The notes beneath the pieces were generated by a model. That model ran no database searches and had not been told where the DNA came from. It saw nothing but the letters and a program-made list of their open reading frames with translations. From Microvirga mediterraneensis (GTDB lineage Bacteria > Pseudomonadota > Alphaproteobacteria > Rhizobiales > Beijerinckiaceae): a stretch of DNA of 64,000 bases. A program made the translations under genes and the position numbers. Shown here piece by piece: positions 56,313 through 64,000 of the stretch. The stretch spans positions 2,967,001-3,031,000 of the forward strand of contig NZ_JACDXJ010000001.1 of the NCBI RefSeq assembly GCF_013520865.1, given 5' to 3'. The stretch's first letter is position 1. Each line of letters starts with the position of its first letter.

Positions 56313-57172
56313 TGATGGTCTCGGACCAAGACTCCAGTTCGCCACCCATCTCCAAGCCGGCCCCATCCAAGGAACTGACGGCACGGGTTCTGTCCGCACT
56401 CGTCATGGTCGCCATAGCTCTGCTGACGGCTTATTGGGGCGGGTGGCCCTTCGCCCTGTTCTGGTTGGCGGCCGGCATCGCCATCATGATCGAATGGACC
56501 CGTATGACGGGCGTGGAGCCGCGTCTGCCGGTCCAAGGCGTCCTCGCGATCGGCCTTGGGGTTCTGACCACTCTTTTCCTGTCCGAAGCGAGGACAGTCC
56601 TCTTCCTTGCTGCGGGGCTGTTCTTCCTGGCCGCGGGCACGCTCCTGACGCGCGGCGCCGCCAGCAGAATCTGGTCTGCATCGGGCTTCCTCTACGCATT
56701 GCCGATCATTCTCGTTCCGCCGATTGTGCGCGACCACCCCGAACTCGGCATTCTGGGTCTTCTGTGGATGTTCGCCGTCGTATGGGCCACGGATATCGCC
56801 GCGTATTTCACGGGGCGGACGTTCGGCGGCCCGAAACTCTGTCCGCCGATCAGCCCGAAGAAGACCTGGTCAGGATTCATAGGCGGCGTCGTTGCCGCGG
56901 CCCTGGGCGGGGTGCTGGTCGCCTGGGCGGGGCAGAATTATGGTCTGAACCTGCCCTTCGGCCTTCTTGGCACGGCCGTGCTTTCCGTTGTCGCATCGGT
57001 CGCGAGCCAGATCGGAGATCTCGGTGAGTCGGCTCTCAAGCGCCATTGCAACGTCAAGGATTCGAGCCATCTTATCCCTGGCCATGGCGGCGTGATGGAT
57101 CGTCTGGATGGCTTTTGGGCCGTCTGTCTCATCGTTGCGGCCGTTCTTTCGACGATTCATTTCATTCCATAG
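56312..57172 (+). CDS. cdsA: Phosphatidate cytidylyltransferase
   Basis: 286 residues, about eight helices. Makes CDP-diacylglycerol from phosphatidate and CTP. The C-terminal signature KDSSHLIPGHGGVMDRLDG is complete. FGGPKLCPPISPKKTWSGFI is the second conserved block. The N-terminal 25 residues are polar. Coupled to uppS (TGATG); dxr follows 6 bases later. Confidence 0.95.
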   Translation: MMVSDQDSSSPPISKPAPSKELTARVLSALVMVAIALLTAYWGGWPFALFWLAAGIAIMIEWTRMTGVEPRLPVQGVLAIGLGVLTTLFLSEARTVLFLAAGLFFLAAGTLLTRGAASRIWSASGFLYALPIILVPPIVRDHPELGILGLLWMFAVVWATDIAAYFTGRTFGGPKLCPPISPKKTWSGFIGGVVAAALGGVLVAWAGQNYGLNLPFGLLGTAVLSVVASVASQIGDLGESALKRHCNVKDSSHLIPGHGGVMDRLDGFWAVCLIVAAVLSTIHFIP

Positions 57173-57178
57173 GCTTTG

Positions 57179-58360
57179 ATGACCCGATCCCTTACGATTC
57201 TCGGAGCCACCGGTTCGATCGGCCGCTCGACGGCTGACGTCGTTCTGGCCCATCGGGACGAGTTTCGCGTTCAGGCCGTCGTCGGCGGGCGTGATGCCGC
57301 TGCTCTGGCGAAGGTCGCCCGGATGCTGGGGGCCCGGTTCGCCGCTTTGGCCGACGAGCGAGGCGGCGAGGCGCTGAGGGAAGCCCTGTCCGGGACCGGA
57401 ATCGGGAACGGTGCGGGGCAATCCGCTGTACTCGAAGCGGCTGAGCGGGATAGCGACATCGTCCTGGCCGCCATCAGCGGCACGGCCGGTCTGGCTCCGA
57501 CCCATGCGGCGTTGAAGCCGGGACGTCGGATCGCTCTCGCCAACAAGGAAAGCCTCGTCAGCGCGGGCGCCGCCTTCATGGCCGATGCCCGCCGCTTGGG
57601 CGTCGTGGTCATGCCGGTGGATTCCGAGCATAACGCCCTGGATCATGCTCTTGCGGCGGGCCTCGGCAGGGATGTGGAAAAGGCGGTGATAACCGCGTCC
57701 GGCGGCCCCTTCCGCTCCTGGACGAGGGAGGACATCGCGAAAGCCAGTGCCAAGGAGGCATCGGCTCATCCGGTCTGGTCGATGGGATCGAAGATCAACA
57801 TCGACTCGGCCACTTTGATGAACAAGGGCCTCGAGCTGATCGAGGCGCATCACCTGTTCGACCTCGAGGAGGGGCGGCTCGACGTTCTCGTTCACCCGGA
57901 GGCGATCGTCCATGGCCTCGTGCAGTGGAGCGATGGTGCCGTTACGGCCGGGCTTGCCCTTCCGGATATGAAGGTCCCGATCGCCAACGCCTTGCGCGAC
58001 AAGGGGCGCCTGACGATGGACCTGCCCCGTCTCGATCTTGCCGCGATCGGACGATTAAGCTTCGAGCGGCCTGACGAAGAGCGGTTTCCGTGCCTATCTC
58101 TGGCTAGGGCGGCACTCAGGGCCGGGGGGGCAATGCCCACCATCCTGAATGCCGCCAATGAGATCGCCGTTGAAGCCTATATGGCAGGTCATATCAGATT
58201 CTATGATATCTCAGAGATGGTTGAGCGCGTCTGCTCCACTTTCTTGGGAAGACGGATCTCCGCACCGGCGACCGTGGCGGAGGCCCTCGGAATCGACCAG
58301 GAGGCCCGGCAAGTGACACGGCAGCTCATTCCGACCTATGCTGAAGCGACGCGGCTCTAG
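57179..58360 (+). CDS. dxr: 1-deoxy-D-xylulose 5-phosphate reductoisomerase
   Basis: 393 residues. Second step of the MEP isoprenoid pathway; NADPH-dependent. ILGATGSIGRSTADV binds NADPH; VDSEHNALDHAL, SGGPFR, MGSKINIDSATLMNKGLE and the metal ligands D/E in these blocks are intact. ATG 57179 is preferred over the TTG three bases upstream. It supplies precursors for the nearby uppS product. Confidence 0.96.
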   Translation: MTRSLTILGATGSIGRSTADVVLAHRDEFRVQAVVGGRDAAALAKVARMLGARFAALADERGGEALREALSGTGIGNGAGQSAVLEAAERDSDIVLAAISGTAGLAPTHAALKPGRRIALANKESLVSAGAAFMADARRLGVVVMPVDSEHNALDHALAAGLGRDVEKAVITASGGPFRSWTREDIAKASAKEASAHPVWSMGSKINIDSATLMNKGLELIEAHHLFDLEEGRLDVLVHPEAIVHGLVQWSDGAVTAGLALPDMKVPIANALRDKGRLTMDLPRLDLAAIGRLSFERPDEERFPCLSLARAALRAGGAMPTILNAANEIAVEAYMAGHIRFYDISEMVERVCSTFLGRRISAPATVAEALGIDQEARQVTRQLIPTYAEATRL

Positions 58361-58380
58361 AGCCCGCGAAAGGGATGACG

Positions 58381-59544
58381 ATGGATTTTCTTGCGACGAT
58401 CAGCGGTGCGACAGGCTCGCTGTTCCTGACCCTGATCTCCTTCCTGGTGGTTCTCACGGTCGTGGTGTTCATCCACGAGTTCGGCCATTTCTGGGTCGGT
58501 CGCCTGTGCGGCGTCGGCGTGACGGCTTTTTCCATCGGATTCGGGCGCGAGCTGATCGGCTGGACCGACAAGAAGGGGACCCGCTGGAAGATCTGCGCGA
58601 TTCCCCTGGGCGGCTACGTCAAGTTCGTCGGCGACCTCAATGCCGCGAGCGTCCCGGACCAGGATGAGCTCGACCGCATGCCCCTGGCGGAGCGGTCGAT
58701 CAGTTTTCCCCACCAGAATGTCGCCAAGCGGGCCGCTATCGTCGCGGCGGGTCCCATCGCCAATTTCATCCTGGCCATCGCCATCTTCGCGGGCTTCAAT
58801 TACTTCAGCGGACGGCAGGTTCTGGAGCCGAGAATCGAGGCGGTCCAGCCCGGCAGCGCGGCGGAGAAGGCGGGCTTCCAGCCCAAGGACCTGATTCTGA
58901 CCGTCGACGGCCGGCAGATCCAGACCTTCGCCGACATGCAGCTGATCGTGAGCTCCAGCGCCGGAGAGCCTCTCGACTTCACGGTCGAGCGCAACGGTCA
59001 GATGGTTGCCCTTACGGCAACGCCGAATCTCGTCGAGCGGACCAGCCCCTTCGGCAAGCAGCGCATCGGGCTTCTCGGGGTCGAAGCCTCGCGCGATCCC
59101 GCGGCGATCAAGCGCCTGACCTATTCCCCGTGGGGAGCCGTCAAGGCCGCCGTGGGTGAAACCTGGAGCCTCGTCGAGAGGACGCTCAACTTCATCCGTC
59201 GCCTGGCCATGGGCTGGGAATCGACCGATCAGCTCTCCGGTCCCATCGGAATCGCAAGGGCCTCGGGGACCGCGTTCGACGTGGGAGGAGTGTACAGCCT
59301 GGTCAGCCTGATCGGATTCATGTCGGTTTCGATCGGACTTATTAACCTATTTCCCATTCCGCTGCTGGATGGCGGCCATCTTCTGTTCTATGCCATTGAG
59401 GCGGTTCGCGGGCGTCCTTTGAGCGAGAAAGCCCAGGAAATCGGCTTCAGAATAGGGTTTGCCCTTGTGGCGATGCTCATGCTGTTCGCCACCTGGAATG
59501 ATCTTGTTCACCTTGGCACCAGTTTTCTGGCCCGGGGATCGTGA
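58381..59544 (+). CDS. rseP: RIP metalloprotease RseP (site-2 protease)
   Basis: 387 residues. Intramembrane zinc protease that cuts anti-sigma factors and signal-peptide remnants. Zinc motif HEFGH (H32, E33, H36) in the first helix, one PDZ domain at about 125-210 (VQPGSAAEKAGFQPKDLILT) and the C-terminal NLFPIPLLDGGHL motif. E. coli RseP has two PDZ domains; only one is evident here. ATG 58381 has AAAGG 7 bases upstream; ATG 58375 is too close. Confidence 0.94.
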   Translation: MDFLATISGATGSLFLTLISFLVVLTVVVFIHEFGHFWVGRLCGVGVTAFSIGFGRELIGWTDKKGTRWKICAIPLGGYVKFVGDLNAASVPDQDELDRMPLAERSISFPHQNVAKRAAIVAAGPIANFILAIAIFAGFNYFSGRQVLEPRIEAVQPGSAAEKAGFQPKDLILTVDGRQIQTFADMQLIVSSSAGEPLDFTVERNGQMVALTATPNLVERTSPFGKQRIGLLGVEASRDPAAIKRLTYSPWGAVKAAVGETWSLVERTLNFIRRLAMGWESTDQLSGPIGIARASGTAFDVGGVYSLVSLIGFMSVSIGLINLFPIPLLDGGHLLFYAIEAVRGRPLSEKAQEIGFRIGFALVAMLMLFATWNDLVHLGTSFLARGS

Positions 59545-59709
59545 CAAGGACGCCACGCTCCTTAAAAATTGGTACTCTGTTGTGGATGTGCCGTTTGCAA
59601 TGACGGCGAAAGTTTGTACAAGCGGTCCACACAGATAAGGTTGGCGGCTCTCGTCTCCAACCTGCGGGGCCTCCTCGCTAGGGACAGAATATAAAGAACG
59701 GGCCAGTTG

Positions 59710-62094
59710 ATGATGTCGACGACCACGCCTCGCCGGAAAAAGCCGGCCACTACCGCCATTGTCGCGATCAGCGCGCTCATGGCCGGGATTACTGCCGGGC
59801 AGAGCGCGTTCGCGCAGCAGATGGCTCCGGGCAACCGCCGCGCTTCGGCCGCGCAGGGCCCCATCGTCAACCGGGTTGTCGTCGAAGGTAACAAGCGGGT
59901 CGAGAAGGCCCTGATCGAGGACCAGCTTCAGGCTCGGGCCCGTGCGCCCTACAGCCAGGCGGCCGTCGATGCCGACGTCCAGCGAATCCTCGAAGTCTAT
60001 CGCCGCTCGGGCCGTGGCCTCGCTCAGGTGACGCCTCGTCTGGTCGACCTGCCGAACGGCACGGTCGATGTGGTCTACACCATCAACGAGGGTGACAAGA
60101 CCGGCGTGAAGGATATCCGCTTCGTCGGAAACGCCCAGGTCTCGTCCAGCCGCCTGCGCGGCATCATGCAGACCACCGAGACGAATCTCCTGAGCTTCCT
60201 CAAGAGCACCGACGTCTACGATCCGGATCGCCTCTCGAACGACCTGGATCTCATTCGCCGTTACTACCTGAAGAACGGCTACGCGGATTACCAGCTCGTC
60301 TCCAGCGACGTTCAGTTCGATCCCAATGCCGGCGGCTATGTGATCACGATCACGGTCAACGAAGGTGAGCAGTACCGCTTCGGCAATGTGAGCGTCGATC
60401 CGCGCCTTACCGGCGTCGATGCCGAGGCCGTGCGCAGGGGCATCGTGAGTTCCGAGGGTTCGACCTACAACGCTGAATCCGTCGAGAAGTCCGTTCAGGC
60501 TCTGACCACGAACGTGGCTCGTCAGGGCAATCCCTTCGCCCAGGTGCGTCCGGTCGGCACGCGCGATCCTTCGACCCGTACGGTCAACGTTTCCTACGTG
60601 ATCGAGGAAGGTCCGCGGATCTACATCGAGCGCATCAACGTGCGCGGCAACAGCCGTACGCGCGACTACGTGGTCCGTCGCGAGTTCGAGCTGGGCGAGG
60701 GCGATGCCTACAACCAGGTTCTGGTCGATCGCGCCGAGCGCCGCCTGAACAACCTCGGATACTTCAAGCGCGTCCGCATTTCGAACGAGCCGGGCTCCTC
60801 GGCCGACCGCGTGGTCGTGAACGTGGATGTGGAGGATCAGTCCACCGGTTCGTTCGCCATCTCGGGCGGTTACTCGACAGCGGATGGCTTCATCGGCGAA
60901 GTCTCGGTCACCGAGACCAACTTCCTCGGCCGTGGCCAGTTCGTTCGTCTGGCCGGTCAGCTCGGCCAGCGCGCCCACGGCGTCGACTTCTCCTTCACGG
61001 AGCCGTATTTCCTCGGCTACCGGATGTCGGCCGGTATCGACCTGTTCTCGAAGTTCAGCGACCAGACCCGGTATGCCCGTTACGAGAACCGCATGACCGG
61101 CGGTACGCTGCGCCTCGGCCTTCCGATCACGGAAGAGTTCTCGATCACGGCCCGCTACTCGCTCTATCAGCAGTCCGTGGACATCCCGAACGATCTGAAG
61201 CAGCCCTATAACGACTGCTCGGCTCCGATCCCGGGCTACACGCTGCTGAACGCAGACGGCGTGCCGAACCGCGCCTTCTGCGAAGGCAACGGTGAAGCCT
61301 CCCTGGCCATCAAGCAATCGCAGGGCGACACCATCACGTCGCTTGCCGGCCTGACCTTCAACTACAACACCCTCGACAATATCCGGGAGCCGCGCAACGG
61401 CTTCTACGCCGAAGTGAAGACGGACTTCGCCGGCCTCGGCGGCGACTCGCGTTACTTCCGCGTGACGGGTGACGCGCGCTACTACCGCGAGCTGTTCGAG
61501 GACGTGGTCGGTATCGCCCGTGTCCAGGGCGGTCACATCATGGGCTTCGACAGCGGCAGCGATGGCGGCGACAACGGCGACCTGCGCATCGTCGACCACT
61601 TCTTCATGGGCCCGTCGCTGGTTCGCGGCTTCGCCCCGAACGGCATCGGTCCGCGTGACATCTCGAGCCTCGACAGCCGTGCGAACGCCGTCGGCGGCAC
61701 CACGTATTTCGGCGGCTCGCTCGAAATGCAGTTCCCGATCTGGGGTCTGCCGCGCGAGCTGGGCCTGAAGGGCGCGGTCTTCGCCGATGCCGGTACGCTG
61801 TTCGGCTACGAAGGCCCGACCAGGTTCGGCACGAGCACCGGCAGCATCTTCGATCCCGCCGATACCTGCGTGCAGAATCCCAACGTGCCGCAGAACTGCA
61901 TCAACGTTCTCGACAGCAAGGTGATCCGCTCCTCCATCGGTGCTTCGATCCTGTGGAGCTCGCCGCTGGGTCCGATCCGCTTCGATTACGCCTATGCGCT
62001 CTCCAAGGAAGAGGGCAGGCTCCTTCCGGACGGAACCCGGGTCGGCGAGGACCGCACCCAGGCCTTCCGGTTCACGGGCGGCACTCGCTTCTAA
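59710..62094 (+). CDS. bamA: Outer membrane protein assembly factor BamA
   Basis: 794 residues. Central subunit of the beta-barrel assembly machine. A positively charged Sec signal ends near AQSAFAQ-like GQSAFAQQ (about residue 37). Five POTRA repeats occupy about 50-385 ([17 protein letters not shown] begins POTRA1), then the 16-strand barrel with VRGF-like [14 protein letters not shown]. It ends in the terminal aromatic FTGGTRF needed for barrel recognition. ATG 59710 or 59713 is the start. A 165-base gap separates it from rseP. Confidence 0.96.
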   Translation: MMSTTTPRRKKPATTAIVAISALMAGITAGQSAFAQQMAPGNRRASAAQGPIVNRVVVEGNKRVEKALIEDQLQARARAPYSQAAVDADVQRILEVYRRSGRGLAQVTPRLVDLPNGTVDVVYTINEGDKTGVKDIRFVGNAQVSSSRLRGIMQTTETNLLSFLKSTDVYDPDRLSNDLDLIRRYYLKNGYADYQLVSSDVQFDPNAGGYVITITVNEGEQYRFGNVSVDPRLTGVDAEAVRRGIVSSEGSTYNAESVEKSVQALTTNVARQGNPFAQVRPVGTRDPSTRTVNVSYVIEEGPRIYIERINVRGNSRTRDYVVRREFELGEGDAYNQVLVDRAERRLNNLGYFKRVRISNEPGSSADRVVVNVDVEDQSTGSFAISGGYSTADGFIGEVSVTETNFLGRGQFVRLAGQLGQRAHGVDFSFTEPYFLGYRMSAGIDLFSKFSDQTRYARYENRMTGGTLRLGLPITEEFSITARYSLYQQSVDIPNDLKQPYNDCSAPIPGYTLLNADGVPNRAFCEGNGEASLAIKQSQGDTITSLAGLTFNYNTLDNIREPRNGFYAEVKTDFAGLGGDSRYFRVTGDARYYRELFEDVVGIARVQGGHIMGFDSGSDGGDNGDLRIVDHFFMGPSLVRGFAPNGIGPRDISSLDSRANAVGGTTYFGGSLEMQFPIWGLPRELGLKGAVFADAGTLFGYEGPTRFGTSTGSIFDPADTCVQNPNVPQNCINVLDSKVIRSSIGASILWSSPLGPIRFDYAYALSKEEGRLLPDGTRVGEDRTQAFRFTGGTRF

Positions 62095-62100
62095 TCGGAG

Positions 62101-62130
62101 AGGGCGCCGATGGGCGCCCTCACTTATTTT
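62101..62130 (+). terminator. Terminator-like hairpin between bamA and lpxD
   Basis: AGGGCGCC (62101-62108), loop GATG, GGCGCCCT (62113-62120), then CACTTATTTT. It begins 6 bases after the bamA stop, and its T-rich tail runs to 2 bases before the lpxD ATG, so the same bases would serve as lpxD leader. Confidence 0.7.
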
Positions 62131-62132
62131 AC

Positions 62133-63197
62133 ATGACAGAATCCAATTTCTTTCCGCAAACCCAGACGTTGACCTTGCGTCAGGTGGCGGAGATGGCAAA
62201 GGCAACGCTCCCCGACGGTATCGACGGGGAGTTTTTGCTTAAGGGCGTCGCTCCGCTGGAGAGCGCCGGCCCTGGCGATCTCGCCTATATGGACAACCCG
62301 GCCTATGTGGGCGCCTTGGCGGCGACGCAGGCACGGGCCTGTCTCGTGACGCCGCGCTACGCCGCGAAGGTTCCGCCCCAGACCGTAGCGATCGTCACCC
62401 CGCAGGCCTACCGGGTGTTCGCCCAGGTGCTCGCGATCCTATTCCCGTCTTCCATGCGGCCGGAATCCTCCTTCGCGTCGACGGGAATCTCGCCGGGATC
62501 CTTCGTCCACCCGTCCGCACGGCTGGAGCACGGGGTACGGGTCGATCCCGGTGCGGTCGTCGGCCCCCATGCGGAGATCGGGGCCGGCACCCTGATCGGT
62601 GCCCATTCGGTCATCGGTGCCCACGTCAAAATCGGCCGCGACTGCTCTATTGCCGCCCACGTGACGGTGTCCCATGCCTTCCTCGGCAACCGGGTCATCC
62701 TTCATCCGGGCGTGCGCATCGGGCAGGATGGGTTCGGCTTCGCCATGGGGCCGCAGGGGCACCTGAAAGTGCCCCAGGTCGGTCGGGTCATCATCCAGGA
62801 CGATGTGGAGATCGGCGCCAACTCGACCGTGGACCGGGGCGCCAGCCGCGACACGGTCATCGGGGAAGGCACGAAGATCGACAACCTCGTACAGATCGCC
62901 CACAACGTGGTGATCGGCCGCCATTGCGTCATTGTCGCCCAAGTGGGTATTGCCGGTTCCACGACGATCGAGGATTACGTAGCTCTCGGCGGAAAGGTTG
63001 CCGTCAAGGGCCATGTGCGGATCGGCATGGGAGCCCAGATCGCCGCAACCAGTGGCGTCAACGGCGATGTCCCGCCCGGTGCCCGGTGGGGCGGTACTCC
63101 TGCCCGACCCATGCGGGACTGGTTCCGCGAGATCACGGCCCTGAAAAAGCTTGCATCCCGGGGCGATTCCGCCAAAGACGACGATGCGTCTTCATAG
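62133..63197 (+). CDS. lpxD: UDP-3-O-(3-hydroxyacyl)glucosamine N-acyltransferase
   Basis: 354 residues. Third step of lipid A synthesis. N-terminal uridine-binding domain (to about 115), then left-handed beta-helix hexapeptide repeats such as [20 protein letters not shown]. The catalytic His lies in [10 protein letters not shown], and GFGFA is the family loop. The start follows from [15 protein letters not shown]; no clear ribosome site is present because the bamA terminator fills the leader. Confidence 0.95.
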   Translation: MTESNFFPQTQTLTLRQVAEMAKATLPDGIDGEFLLKGVAPLESAGPGDLAYMDNPAYVGALAATQARACLVTPRYAAKVPPQTVAIVTPQAYRVFAQVLAILFPSSMRPESSFASTGISPGSFVHPSARLEHGVRVDPGAVVGPHAEIGAGTLIGAHSVIGAHVKIGRDCSIAAHVTVSHAFLGNRVILHPGVRIGQDGFGFAMGPQGHLKVPQVGRVIIQDDVEIGANSTVDRGASRDTVIGEGTKIDNLVQIAHNVVIGRHCVIVAQVGIAGSTTIEDYVALGGKVAVKGHVRIGMGAQIAATSGVNGDVPPGARWGGTPARPMRDWFREITALKKLASRGDSAKDDDASS

Positions 63198-63237
63198 CGT
63201 TCGTTGAAGGCATCCACTACCGCCTGGAGTTCACGTC

Positions 63238-63702
63238 ATGTCCGAAGCGCCCACCACGCTTCAAACCGCCGATATCATGGAGATTCTGGAGCTTCTGCCG
63301 CACCGGTATCCCTTTCTCCTGGTCGACAAGATCATCGAGATCGACGGCGACAATTCGTGCATCGGCATCAAGAATGTCACCTTCAATGAGCCACAATTCA
63401 CGGGCCATTTCCCGTCTCGGCCCATTTTTCCCGGCGTTTTCCTGATCGAGGCCATGGCCCAGACGGCAGGCGCCATCTGCGTCAAGGCCAAGATGGCCGA
63501 GCAGGCCAAGCCGAAGCAGGTGTTCTTCATGACCATCGACAAGGTGAAATTCCGCAGGCCGGTCGAGCCCGGAGACCGGGTCGAGTTCCACATGCGCAAG
63601 CTGAACAACCGCCGCAACATGTGGTGGTACAAGGGCGAGGCCAAGGTGGACGGCACCCTCGTCTGCGAAGCCGAAGTCAGTGCCATGCTGGTGCTCGAAT
63701 AA
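63238..63702 (+). CDS. fabZ: 3-hydroxyacyl-[acyl-carrier-protein] dehydratase FabZ
   Basis: 154 residues. Hot-dog fold dehydratase of fatty acid elongation. Catalytic H22 in [12 protein letters not shown] and E71 in [15 protein letters not shown]. Lies between lpxD and lpxA in the classical lipid A cluster; the stop overlaps lpxA start as TAATG. Confidence 0.97.
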   Translation: MSEAPTTLQTADIMEILELLPHRYPFLLVDKIIEIDGDNSCIGIKNVTFNEPQFTGHFPSRPIFPGVFLIEAMAQTAGAICVKAKMAEQAKPKQVFFMTIDKVKFRRPVEPGDRVEFHMRKLNNRRNMWWYKGEAKVDGTLVCEAEVSAMLVLE

Positions 63703-64000
63703 TGGAAACCGTGATTCATCCGACCGCCGTCGTCGAAGACGGCGCGAAGATCGGCCAGGGCGTCAGGATCGGCCCCTTCTGCACGGTAGGCCCTGAGGTC
63801 GAACTGGGCGAAGGCAGCCAGCTCATGAGCCACGTGGCTCTGGCCGGGCGGACGACGATCGGCCCACGGACGCGGATCTTCCCGTTCGCGTCCATCGGCC
63901 ATATCCCGCAGGACCTGAAGTACAAGGGCGAGGCCTCGACGCTCGAGATCGGCGCCGATTGCATGATCCGCGAAGGCGTGACCATGAACCCCGGCACGGA
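63702..64000 (+). CDS. lpxA: UDP-N-acetylglucosamine acyltransferase LpxA (5' part, cut by window edge)
   Basis: Only about 99 codons are inside the window. First step of lipid A synthesis. [20 protein letters not shown] begins the left-handed beta-helix; [14 protein letters not shown] and [11 protein letters not shown] are typical of LpxA rather than LpxD. Coupled to fabZ by TAATG. The C-terminal helical domain lies beyond 64000. Confidence 0.95.
   Translation, partial: METVIHPTAVVEDGAKIGQGVRIGPFCTVGPEVELGEGSQLMSHVALAGRTTIGPRTRIFPFASIGHIPQDLKYKGEASTLEIGADCMIREGVTMNPGT

Noticed and set aside
59347..62205. Minus-strand open frame of 952 codons opposite bamA
   Set aside because: It mirrors bamA codon by codon, is rich in Arg/Asp/Gly/Val without domains, and bamA is fully supported by its signal, POTRA repeats and barrel end. 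Long antisense frames are expected in GC-rich DNA.

Overview
This window reads as a stretch of core chromosome from a high-GC alphaproteobacterium of the order Rhizobiales (Hyphomicrobiales). A Methylobacteriaceae/Microvirga-like genome is my best guess, but I cannot fix the genus. The evidence is the gene order (complex I-birA-rnj-mce-DUF1467-proS-lolCD-dnaE, then rpsB-tsf-pyrH-frr-uppS-cdsA-dxr-rseP-bamA-lpxD-fabZ-lpxA), the short class of prolyl-tRNA synthetase, the C-terminally extended ribosomal protein S2, the cytochrome bc1 chaperone homologue, and GC-rich intergenic palindromes of the kind that litter Rhizobiales genomes.

Layout. 1-4913: minus-strand genes (orphan LivH/UrtB-like permease, threonine ammonia-lyase, RDD protein; then hemB), bracketed by two nested pairs of inverted dispersed repeats. 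4978-8066: 3-hydroxyisobutyryl-CoA hydrolase, a small membrane protein and an L,D-transpeptidase. 8114-9892: a lower-GC secreted RTX/cadherin-like protein. 10141-17099: glyA-nrdR-ribD-ribE-ribH-nusB-thiL-MFS. 17256-19382: proton-pumping pyrophosphatase, convergent with bamE. 20062-25065: bc1 chaperone, yceD-plsX-fabH-ihfA-merR, tRNA-Asp and a small iron-permease-family protein. 25240-40322: complete 14-gene complex I operon nuoA-N. 40325-43602: birA, RNase J, methylmalonyl-CoA epimerase and DUF1467. 43625-43780: a predicted minus-strand small RNA. 43994-51172: proS, lolC, lolD, a tiny ORF and dnaE. 51296-51781: an AT-rich orphan membrane protein. 52042-64000: the ribosome/undecaprenyl/phospholipid/isoprenoid/outer-membrane cluster, cut off inside lpxA.

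Functional themes. Respiration and proton motive force (complex I, H+-PPase, bc1 chaperone, hemB for heme), envelope biogenesis (bamE, bamA, lolCD, rseP, lpxD, lpxA, fabZ, uppS, cdsA, plsX, fabH, L,D-transpeptidase), flavin and one-carbon metabolism (ribDEH, glyA, thiL) and information processing (dnaE, proS, rpsB, tsf, frr, nusB, nrdR, ihfA, rnj).

Most of the window is ordinary housekeeping sequence. No CRISPR array, prophage, insertion sequence, defence island or toxin-antitoxin pair was seen. The observations most worth a second look are: the structured RNA beside proS, with its own promoter and terminator; a leader in front of dnaE made of a tiny ORF followed by a three-part alternating-hairpin sequence; the permease-threonine deaminase pair, whose permease takes its start codon from a dispersed repeat; a hairpin-rich insertion splitting nuoI from nuoJ; a terminator sitting on the lpxD start; and two lower-GC genes inside otherwise conserved neighbourhoods.
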